From NCBI GenBank assembly GCA_003354055.1, contig PIVQ01000378.1:1-6975 (forward strand): DNA of 6,975 nucleotides, read 5' to 3'. The translations under genes were made by a program, and so were the position numbers. The notes beneath the pieces are model-generated. The model made no database searches. It was not told where the DNA came from and worked only from the letters and a program-made list of their open reading frames with translations. This document shows positions 1 through 4,987 of this stretch, in pieces. How positions within the stretch are numbered: position 1 is the first letter of the stretch; the number at the start of each line of letters is the position of its first letter. The DNA is from Desulfobacteraceae bacterium (GTDB lineage: Bacteria; Desulfobacterota; Desulfobacteria; Desulfobacterales; Desulfobacteraceae).

Positions 1-306
1 CGCACCAAACTCAATGGCCGGGTCAGCAGGGGAGATCGGGCCGACCTTTTTATCCGTCCCGAGGCCATGATCATTCAGCCGGACCCCTCTCTTTCAGGGC
101 TCAACCGGTTCGAGGTGGCTGTTAAAACCATTCTGTTCGACGGTGCCGCAAGCCGTCTGCTTGTAACCCCCACGGACGGGGATACAGAACTTCTGGTCTC
201 GCTTCCCCAGAATCGGCAATTTGATCATATCCGTCCCGACGACAAGCTGGAAATCGGATGGGACCCAACTTCAGGAATATGCTTTCAATCCGATGAAACC
301 CAATAA
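1..306 (+). CDS. potA: PotA-like ABC transporter ATPase, C-terminal end (partial)
   Basis: This is the last 101 residues of a reading frame open from base 1 and ending in TAA at 304-306; the 5' part lies outside the window. No Walker motifs are present. What remains is the TOBE-type beta-barrel domain that follows the nucleotide-binding domain in PotA/CysA-type importer ATPases: the 'DLFIRPEAM' stretch (about residues 15-23) matches the usual 'xxxxRPE' entry to that domain, followed by short beta strands such as 'RFEVAVKTILFDG' and 'LVSLP'. It would energise import on the cytoplasmic face of the membrane together with the two permeases directly downstream. The gene overlaps the next one by 14 nt, which points to translational coupling in one operon. 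Polyamine import is the best family guess, but related importers carry other amines, phosphonates or iron, so the substrate is not settled. Confidence 0.85.
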   Translation, partial: RTKLNGRVSRGDRADLFIRPEAMIIQPDPSLSGLNRFEVAVKTILFDGAASRLLVTPTDGDTELLVSLPQNRQFDHIRPDDKLEIGWDPTSGICFQSDETQ

Positions 307-1162
307 ATCAAATAAAATATCCCTGGCCCTGGTCTGTTTTTTGGCACCGGTTGTCCTTTGGCTGGTTCTCCTTATTGTTCTTCCCCATATCGATCTTTTG
401 CTCATGTCCTTCAGGGTGGAAAACGAATACGGAGAGTCGGCATGGAGTCTGGCTAATTATCTGTTGTTCTTTCAGGAGCCCATTTACTGGAACACTCTTT
501 TACGGACCGCCATGTATGCCGTTCTGGTCACCTTTCTGACACTGGTGATTGCCCTGCCTGTGTCCTTTTATATTACTAAGGTGGTCACGCCCAGATTCCG
601 GGGATTTCTCATGCTTTTTTTATTGCTTCCCTTCTGGGTCAGCGAGCTTGTAAGGGTCTACGGCTGGATGATCCTGCTGCGCGAAAGCGGCATCATAAAT
701 CATTTCTTGCTGAAATTCGGACTTCTGAACCAGCCCATTGAAATGCTCTACAATGACGTGACCATGGTCATGGGACTGGTTTACACCTCCATGCTTTTCA
801 TGGCGGTGCCCATTATTTCGGTAATGGAAAGCCTTGACGACAGCCTGATCGAGGCAGCCTGCGACCTGGGTGCCGGCCAGGTGAGTATCTGGTACAGGAT
901 CATCATCCCCCATGCCGTGCCAGGTATTGTGTCAGGTTCCATCGTGGTGTTCATGCTGACACTGGGCAACTATCTGACGCCGAACCTCATGGGCGGGAAG
1001 AACTCGCTGTGGTTCACCGAACAGATCTACAACCAGTTCATCGCAAGTTTTAATTGGAATCAGGGGGCGGCCTTCGGGTTCCTGCTTCTGGTTCTCTCTT
1101 CCACGGCGATCTGGGCGGGTCTTAAACTTACCGGACAAAAACTTAGCAAGGTGGTCAAATGA
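293..1162 (+). CDS. potB: PotB-like ABC transporter permease
   Basis: A 289-residue inner-membrane permease of the binding-protein-dependent transport family, about the usual length for PotB. I chose the ATG at 293 (MKPNKSNKIS) because it puts the first membrane helix at the normal place; an earlier in-frame start at 221 would add 24 polar residues and overlap potA much further. The ribosome site is weak (AGGA at 273-276), which fits coupling to the overlapping potA stop. Six hydrophobic segments are visible near residues 10-32, 71-94, 103-125, 155-178, 210-229 and 258-278. The stretch 'LLPFWVSELVRVYGW' (111-125) is typical of PotB. The EAA loop that contacts the ATPase is clear: EAA at 187-189, then 'DLGAG' and the 'RIIIPHAVPGI' part. 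Partner of the next gene. The substrate (polyamine or another amine) is inferred from family resemblance only. Confidence 0.9.
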   Translation: MKPNKSNKISLALVCFLAPVVLWLVLLIVLPHIDLLLMSFRVENEYGESAWSLANYLLFFQEPIYWNTLLRTAMYAVLVTFLTLVIALPVSFYITKVVTPRFRGFLMLFLLLPFWVSELVRVYGWMILLRESGIINHFLLKFGLLNQPIEMLYNDVTMVMGLVYTSMLFMAVPIISVMESLDDSLIEAACDLGAGQVSIWYRIIIPHAVPGIVSGSIVVFMLTLGNYLTPNLMGGKNSLWFTEQIYNQFIASFNWNQGAAFGFLLLVLSSTAIWAGLKLTGQKLSKVVK

Positions 1163-2013
1163 TTCGTACACTGCCTAATTCAAAAACCTATTCCTGGGGA
1201 TTCAAGCTTTATATCGCAGCCTTTTTCACCTTTTTGTTTCTCCCGCTTTTTGTGACCTGCGTGCTGGCCTTTAATGATTCCCAGTTTCCGGCCCTGCCGT
1301 GGAACGGATTTACCCTGGACTGGTTTTTCGGTAATCTGTCTCAGCGGGTGGGCATCTTTCATGATGAAATGAACCTGCAGAGCATATGGGTCAGTGCCAA
1401 GGTGGCCTTTTTCGTTTCCATTTTTTCCACCATTGTCGGCACATGTGCGGCCTTTTTGTTCGAACAGGAAGAATTCAGGTTCAAGCCGTTGCTCTATTTT
1501 CTAATGCTGTCTCCCCTGGTGATCCCCGGTGTGATCCTGGGCATTTCCATACTTCTCTTCTCCAATACCCTGGGACTGTTTTTTGAAAATAGTGTGGGAC
1601 TGGATGTTCCCTTGTTCCGCCCCGGATTCTGGCTGGTGGTCCTGGGACAGTTTTCCTTTATCACCACCCTGGTGACCCTGGTGGTCTCAGCCCGGCTAAA
1701 AAAGTTTGACAGGACTCTGGAGGAGGCGGCCCTGAATCTTGGCGCCACTCGATTGGAAGTGATTCGGTACATCACCCTGAAATTCCTGCGGCCTGCCATC
1801 ATCAGCGCCGGGGCCGTGGCCTTTTTAATGTCGTTTGAGAATTTTAACACCACCCTGTTCCTGGTCGGATCGGAAGCCACTCTTCCCATCAATCTCTATC
1901 TCCAGGTGAGGGACGGCAGCACACCGGTTATCAACGCCATCTCGTTTCTACTGATTGTGGGCACATCTGTGGCTGCGTTTGCCAATCTTTACTTCAGCCG
2001 GAAAGAGCGCTGA
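1159..2013 (+). CDS. potC: PotC-like ABC transporter permease
   Basis: A 284-residue permease that would form the transmembrane heterodimer with the PotB-like protein. Its ATG overlaps the TGA of the upstream gene (ATGA at 1159-1162), a standard arrangement for coupled translation of subunits made in equal amounts. Hydrophobic helices are visible near residues 17-38, 80-101, 111-135, 157-177, 212-233 and 257-277. The EAA loop reads 'LEEAALNLGATRLEVIRYIT', with EAA at 189-191, followed by 'LKFLRPAI', as expected for the site that docks on the ATPase. The C-terminus 'FANLYFSRKER' is short and basic, as in PotC. No binding-protein gene follows, unlike potABCD operons; one may lie upstream of the window. 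Family assignment is secure, the substrate is not. Confidence 0.9.
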   Translation: MIRTLPNSKTYSWGFKLYIAAFFTFLFLPLFVTCVLAFNDSQFPALPWNGFTLDWFFGNLSQRVGIFHDEMNLQSIWVSAKVAFFVSIFSTIVGTCAAFLFEQEEFRFKPLLYFLMLSPLVIPGVILGISILLFSNTLGLFFENSVGLDVPLFRPGFWLVVLGQFSFITTLVTLVVSARLKKFDRTLEEAALNLGATRLEVIRYITLKFLRPAIISAGAVAFLMSFENFNTTLFLVGSEATLPINLYLQVRDGSTPVINAISFLLIVGTSVAAFANLYFSRKER

Positions 2014-2068
2014 TGCGCTGGGCTGCTGATCCACTGGTCTGTTGATCCGCTGGTCTGTTGATCCGCTG
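2007..2068 (+). repeat. 16-bp tandem repeat between potC and the lacI-type gene
   Basis: A head-to-tail repeat with a 16-bp period. CTGCTGATCCACTGGT (2023-2038) is followed by CTGTTGATCCGCTGGT (2039-2054) and then CTGTTGATCCGCTG (2055-2068). The two neighbouring full units differ at two positions, and the last partial unit matches the middle one exactly. A more degenerate first unit (2007-2022, 11 of 16 matching) overlaps the last codons and stop of potC. The array fills most of the 74-nt gap before the regulator start at 2088. It could be a multimerised regulator site or a slippage product; it is not itself palindromic. Confidence 0.85.
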
Positions 2069-2087
2069 AAAAGGGAAATGTAAGAGA

Positions 2088-3095
2088 ATGAGCACGATTT
2101 TGGATGTGGCTAAAATTGCAGGGGTGTCTACGGCAACGGTCTCCAGGGTAATCAATTCCCCGGACCAGGTGAAAGAGGAAACCCGGGAGCGGGTCGAACG
2201 GGCCATGAAAATCTGCCGGTATCAGTACAATGCCCTGGCCCGTGGCTTTGTAACCAAACGCTCCAATACCATCGGCCTCATCATTCCCACCATCAGTAAT
2301 CCGGTATTTGCAGAGTCCACCCGTGGGGTTCAAGATGTTGCCGGAGCCGGTGATTTTCATGTGATTTTAGGCAACTCCTATTATGACAGTGAAAAAGAGG
2401 CCAAACTCATTGAGGTGCTGCGCGAACGGCAGGTGGAAGGGCTGATCATAACAACCACCAATATGCAGGGAGATATCCTGAAACGGCTCCAGGATGACGG
2501 ATTCCCGTTCGTCTTGCTGTACAGCACGGTACGCAAGGGCCCCATGTCCGCCGTTGGCGTGGATAATTTTCTGGGCGGATACCGCGCCACCGAACATCTT
2601 ATCCAGCTGGGCCATACCCGGATCGCTATGCTGGCCGGTAATTTCAGCATATCCGACCGGAGTTTTCACCGGTGGCACGGGTATAAAAAATGTCTGAAAG
2701 ATCATGACATTCCTTATGATTCAAAGATGCTACGGCAAACCGGTTTCGGCCTTGATAACGTCAAGGTCTGCGTCCAGCAGCTCCTATCAGCCGACATTCC
2801 CCCTACCGCCGTGTTCTGCTCCAACGATCTTGTGGCCTTAAGTGCCATGGAAGGGGCCAGAGAAATGGGGTTGAGCATTCCTGCGGACCTGTCCGTGGTG
2901 GGGTTTGACGATATGCCCCTGTCCTCCTATGTCTATCCCCGCCTGACTACCATTTACCAGCCTGCCTATGACATGGGCCGGCGTGCAACGGAAATCCTGA
3001 TGGCACAGACCCGGGAAAAGAAAGGGAAACCGGTTCAGGAGATGATGGATGTCCGCCTTGTTGTCCGGGATTCTACAGGACCGCTGGGCGGTTAA
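2088..3095 (+). CDS. LacI/GalR-family transcriptional regulator
   Basis: A complete 335-residue repressor of the LacI/GalR family, the normal length. Residues 3-22 are the textbook helix-turn-helix ('ILDVAKIAGVSTATVSRVIN'), followed by the DNA-binding headpiece and a hinge around 48-58 ('NALARGFVTK'). The ligand-binding, periplasmic-binding-protein-like core starts at 'NTIGLIIPTISNPVF' (60-74) and ends with the family signature 'ADLSVVGFDDMPLSSYVYP' and 'RLTTIYQPAYDMGRRA' near the C-terminus. The start is ATG 2088, preceded by purine-rich AAGGGAA (2070-2076) and TAAGAG (2081-2086). It lies 74 nt after potC on the same strand, so it could be the last gene of the transporter operon and control it. 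Effectors of this family are usually sugars or nucleosides, so pairing with a polyamine-type importer is slightly unusual. I could not identify its operator. Confidence 0.93.
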   Translation: MSTILDVAKIAGVSTATVSRVINSPDQVKEETRERVERAMKICRYQYNALARGFVTKRSNTIGLIIPTISNPVFAESTRGVQDVAGAGDFHVILGNSYYDSEKEAKLIEVLRERQVEGLIITTTNMQGDILKRLQDDGFPFVLLYSTVRKGPMSAVGVDNFLGGYRATEHLIQLGHTRIAMLAGNFSISDRSFHRWHGYKKCLKDHDIPYDSKMLRQTGFGLDNVKVCVQQLLSADIPPTAVFCSNDLVALSAMEGAREMGLSIPADLSVVGFDDMPLSSYVYPRLTTIYQPAYDMGRRATEILMAQTREKKGKPVQEMMDVRLVVRDSTGPLGG

Positions 3096-3154
3096 AAGAT
3101 TCTTTGTTCAGGTTCCCCAAAGTAAACCATCCGGAAAATTCTACCGGTCATCAA

Positions 3155-3322
3155 GCAAAAACGCCTGGGTTTACCGGTGATGCGGATTTAGAACAATGGC
3201 CTCTGTCATTGAAAAAGGTCCTTAACAGGTATAAACGGGCTGAATTTGTTGTTCCGGGCCACGGGAAAACGGGCGATATCAGATTGCTCCACCATACTGT
3301 TGGTTTATTCGCTAAACCCTAA
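3155..3322 (+). pseudogene. Subclass B1 metallo-beta-lactamase, C-terminal remnant
   Basis: The frame open from a TTG at 3104 to TAA at 3320-3322 contains, from about 3155, a clear C-terminal piece of a B1 metallo-beta-lactamase. 'GFTGDADLEQWPLSLKKV' corresponds to the 'LGNxGDADxxxWPxS' segment and 'AEFVVPGHGKTGD' to the segment holding the last zinc ligand, His263 (codon 3260-3262). 'LLHHTVGLF' matches the final helix ('LLxHT'). Only about 55 of the usual ~230 mature residues remain. The HxHxD motif, His196 and Cys221 are all absent, so it cannot be an active enzyme. The 17 residues before 'AKTPGF' do not resemble the family, so the break is near 3150. There is no good ribosome site at 3104. 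The TAA stop coincides with the CTAA bordering the palindromic element that follows. Family identity is strong for so short a piece; whether the parent hydrolysed beta-lactams is unknown. Confidence 0.75.
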
Positions 3323-3443
3323 GGATCGGCTCCAAAATTACTTGATCTTTTGTTTTCAAAACACCCAGTCTTTTAAGGGTTTTTGGAAACAAGTTTCTGC
3401 CCTTCAGGGTATTTAGATCAAGTTATTTTGTAACGATTCCTAA
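3319..3443. mobile_element. MITE-like palindromic element with CTAA flanks
   Basis: A small palindromic element of about 117 bp (3323-3439). Its core arms at 3334-3348 and 3415-3429 match 14 of 15 bases when one is reverse-complemented, with the perfect 9-mer ACTTGATCT / AGATCAAGT. Similarity extends outward to about 29 bp per arm (22 matching without gaps). The outer tips begin GGATCG and, reverse-complemented, GAATCG. CTAA occurs directly outside both tips (3319-3322 and 3440-3443), as a target duplication would. Inside lie smaller inverted repeats: GTTTTCAAAAC (3352-3362), AAGGG/CCCTT (3375-3379 / 3400-3404) and GAAAC/GTTTC (3386-3390 / 3393-3397). No transposase is encoded. A 4-bp YTAR-type duplication is known for part of the IS5 family, so a non-autonomous derivative of such an element is possible. 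A long bidirectional terminator between converging gene remnants is the main alternative. Confidence 0.5.
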
Positions 3444-3578
3444 TGTTTCAAAAGCTCTGAAGATTAATGCCGGGTAGTCCTTTTTCGGGGAGCGTAAAGA
3501 GAACCTGTTCTGTTCCAAGGGCAAGGACGTTATCTTAATAAAAATGGAGACTAATTGCTTCTTGAAGGGTAGAATGTG
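3423..3578 (-). pseudogene. Minus-strand open frame of unknown origin, overlapping the palindromic element
   Basis: A 51-codon frame open on the minus strand, ending in TAA (plus-strand 3423-3425) and closed upstream by TAG. The peptide ends 'YPALIFRAFETLGIVTK', which reads like a real protein C-terminus. There is no ATG or convincing start and no ribosome site, so if it was ever coding it is a 3' fragment. The last codons lie inside the right arm of the palindromic element. A second minus-strand frame over the same bases gives 'LALGTEQVLFTLPEKGLPG', also protein-like, so the frame choice is uncertain. I do not recognise the family. It may simply be part of a non-coding repeat. Confidence 0.25.
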
Positions 3579-3653
3579 CTAATCTAAAAAGAAAGATGAT
3601 ATAAAAAAATCTCAGCATTTTAAACCATGGATGGCATCGGAAAGGAGGCCGCC
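3430..3653. other. Gene-poor stretch upstream of the binding-protein gene
   Basis: No intact gene is visible here. The left half is covered by the doubtful minus-strand frame, and an inverted pair GTCCTT/AAGGAC occurs near 3478 and 3524. The right half (3540-3640) is A+T-rich and holds the candidate promoter and the strong ribosome site of the next gene. Confidence 0.6.
3555..3583 (+). promoter_or_regulatory. Candidate sigma70-type promoter for the binding-protein gene
   Basis: TTGCTT (3555-3560), a 17-bp spacer and GCTAAT (3578-3583) give a plausible but imperfect -35/-10 pair, about 70 nt before the chosen start at 3654 and in a locally A+T-rich stretch. The match is modest (3 of 6 and 4 of 6) and no transcription evidence is available. 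Confidence 0.25.
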
Positions 3654-4418
3654 TTGAAAAAGGGACCCTGGATAGCCTGTATTACAATTGCAGTTTTATC
3701 AATTACAATTTCTGCCACGGCTGCTGAAAAAATCAAAATGGGGTATTTCAATCTGATTCCCCATATGTTCTACGATGCAACATCTCAGAAATTACAGGGC
3801 GCTTCAATTGACTATTTTACCGCTGCTGCTTCCACTATGGGATATGAAGTTGAATGGTTGGGCCCTCTGCCTTTTCCCCGTCTGATCCGCTATCTGAAAG
3901 ACGGAATCGTTGACGGCAGCCTTATGATGAATAAAAACCCTGAGAGAGAAGCGTTTTTGCTGTATCCTGAACTCCCCTACCATTGGGTTCAACGTATTCT
4001 TGTCGTAAAAATAGAAAATAAACTCGATAAAATCACTTCTATAAACGATGTACTGGGGTACAAAATCGGATTCATGAAAGATGCCCATCTCTCTCCATTT
4101 ATAAAAGACAATATGGAAAAAATCACTCTGGAGCTTATCGGGGGGCAGGATTGGGTTCAACAGAATCTATTAAAATTAAAGCTCGGCAGGCTTGATGCGG
4201 TGTATGATCTGAATGCCGAAACCATGCGCTATCGTGCAAAACAATTAAACATGGATGATACGATTAAAATATTGAAGATACCGGAATCCTCCGGAGGTGT
4301 GAATATTGTTTTTTCCAAAGCGTCCCCAAAAGGCCGGGTATTGTTAGAACGATATCAGGAGGGGCGTCAAACTTTGAAATGGGTTTATGAAGATTTCCTA
4401 ATACCATATATGGAATAG
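3654..4418 (+). CDS. Exported family 3 solute-binding protein
   Basis: A 254-residue periplasmic protein of the SBP_bac_3 family, normal in length. I place the start at TTG 3654 because a strong AAAGGAGG (3641-3648) sits 5 nt before it and gives a proper signal peptide: 'MKKGPW', a hydrophobic core to about residue 20, then 'SATAA' with likely cleavage after residue 24. The ATG at 3627 would put nine extra residues, including acidic ones, ahead of the signal. The mature part opens with 'EKIKMGYFNLIPHMFYD', the usual first strand. It continues with 'GASIDYFTAAASTMGYEVEW', 'RLIRYLKDGIVDGSLMMNKNPERE' (the family's 'L..G..D......T..R' region) and 'INDVLGYKIGFMKDA', where lobe 2 begins. Family members bind amino acids or similar small molecules for ABC importers or sensors. 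No permease or ATPase lies next to it, so the partner is unknown. It is more A+T-rich than the pot genes. An orphan binding protein or sensor-linked role is possible. Confidence 0.85.
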   Translation: MKKGPWIACITIAVLSITISATAAEKIKMGYFNLIPHMFYDATSQKLQGASIDYFTAAASTMGYEVEWLGPLPFPRLIRYLKDGIVDGSLMMNKNPEREAFLLYPELPYHWVQRILVVKIENKLDKITSINDVLGYKIGFMKDAHLSPFIKDNMEKITLELIGGQDWVQQNLLKLKLGRLDAVYDLNAETMRYRAKQLNMDDTIKILKIPESSGGVNIVFSKASPKGRVLLERYQEGRQTLKWVYEDFLIPYME

Positions 4419-4430
4419 CCCACCTGTTTT

Positions 4431-4598
4431 TTATCGCGGTTTCCCTTTAAAAGAACTGAAATCGAAGTTGTACTGTTTTTTTTCAAAAAGCATTCGAAAA
4501 TCGGTAGAGCTGTTTCTTTCCATGATTCGGAACGGATTCACAAGATCAGAGCGGGCATCAAGCCATCTCTTCTGGGCGTTTAAGATGGGTTTGTCCAA
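4431..4598 (-). pseudogene. Minus-strand 55-codon open frame, unrecognised
   Basis: An open frame from TTG (plus 4596-4598) to TAA (plus 4431-4433). The peptide contains 'LNAQKRWLDARSDLVNPFR' and then 'ERNSSTDFRMLFEKKQYNF', ending 'FKGKPR'. Its balance of charged and aromatic residues looks like real protein and is much less repetitive than the opposite-strand reading. An in-frame stop lies just two codons before the TTG, and GGAGG sits 14 nt upstream of it, too far for a good ribosome site. It may be the tail of a lost gene or a small gene in its own right; I cannot name the family. Confidence 0.25.
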
Positions 4599-4643
4599 TA
4601 GCTAATAGGAAACCTCCACAAAAATTTAGTGAAAGAATAGTGC

Positions 4644-4672
4644 TTTAGGATAAAACCTGCTATTTTTATGAT
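4644..4672 (+). promoter_or_regulatory. Candidate promoter upstream of the broken binding-protein gene and eutBC
   Basis: TATGAT (4667-4672) matches the -10 consensus at 5 of 6 bases and is preceded at 17 bp by TTTAGG (4644-4649), a 3-of-6 match to -35. It could drive the remnant at 4777 and, beyond it, the ethanolamine ammonia-lyase gene at 4988, since no terminator is seen between. This is a base-level match only. Confidence 0.25.
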
Positions 4673-4776
4673 ATGGAAATTAATTGGTTTTAGGGGAACA
4701 GGAAGTCGCTGATGTAAATTCTCCTGGGAAAGCAACGTACGGCTGGTGCCCCCGAATATTGAATCAGGGAGTAACT

Positions 4777-4949
4777 ATGTACTTCTTTAAAAGAGCTGTT
4801 TTTACAATACTATTTTTCTTGCCTTTTCTCCAGCCATTCCTGAATCCAAAGAATATGCAGCCCTCCTTGATGAAGGTATAGCCCAAATGCGTAAAACCGG
4901 AGAACTCGTAAAAATCCTTGCAAAATACGGCCAAAAAGACTGGCAATAA
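4777..4949 (+). pseudogene. Broken family 3 solute-binding protein (signal peptide plus C-terminus)
   Basis: The left end is a good gene start: AGGGAG (4766-4771), 5 nt, then ATG 4777 and a signal peptide 'MYFFKRAVFTILFFLPF'. That frame stops at 4881 without a mature protein. One frame over, the bases from about 4809 to TAA at 4947-4949 read 'TIFLAFSPAIPESKEYAALL', then 'DEGIAQMRKTGELVKILAKY' and 'GQKDWQ'. This is the standard C-terminal helix pair of SBP_bac_3 proteins ('DEGIxxLxxxGxxxxIxxKYG'). The signal peptide and this tail are in different frames, with the switch in or near the T-run at 4812-4820. About 200 middle residues are missing. The simplest reading is a binding-protein gene that lost its middle by deletion and then took a frameshift. 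It is not a copy of the neighbour at 3654, whose tail is different. It ends 38 nt before eutBC, so it may once have headed that operon. Confidence 0.7.
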
Positions 4950-4987
4950 AAAAGATCACGGCATAGCACCGCACAATCGGAGGCCAC

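Larger units (their letters stand above)
4419..4776. other. Intergenic stretch without an intact gene
   Basis: About 360 bases between the intact binding-protein gene and the broken one. The left half carries a 55-codon minus-strand open frame (listed separately). The right half has a candidate promoter near 4644-4672 and a G- and C-rich patch (4691-4752) where GGGG (4693-4696) could pair with the CCCCC near 4748-4752, enclosing a CAGGA/TCCTG stem. No terminator with a U-tract is evident after 4418. The plus frame from TTG 4684 is open into the broken gene, but its product resembles nothing I know. Confidence 0.5.

Noticed and set aside
221..292. Upstream start of the PotB-like permease at 221
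   Set aside because: It would add 24 polar residues before the first helix and overlap the ATPase gene by 86 nt; the ATG at 293 fits the family.
1494..1892. 132-residue minus-strand frame inside potC
   Set aside because: It lies opposite a well-supported membrane protein gene and has no recognisable motif or ribosome site.
2006..2019. AGCGC-TGAT-GCGCT hairpin at the end of potC as a terminator
   Set aside because: The arms are only 5 bp and no T-run follows; the regulator begins soon after on the same strand.
2007..2087. LacI-type operator in the gap before the regulator
   Set aside because: No palindrome with a central CG of the family type is present; the repeats there are direct, not inverted.
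3104..3154. TTG at 3104 as the start of a genuine small protein
   Set aside because: No ribosome site is seen and the first 17 residues do not resemble the metallo-beta-lactamase; only the later part is conserved, so it is treated as a remnant.
3627..3653. ATG start of the solute-binding protein at 3627
   Set aside because: It has no ribosome site and would put an acidic extension before the signal peptide; the TTG at 3654 follows AAAGGAGG at 5 nt.
4640..4780. Cobalamin riboswitch ahead of the B12-dependent lyase gene
   Set aside because: A stretch with GGGGAAC...CCCCCG faintly recalls the core, but the GCCACTG part and the CCAGGAGACC-type B12 box are missing, so it cannot be supported.
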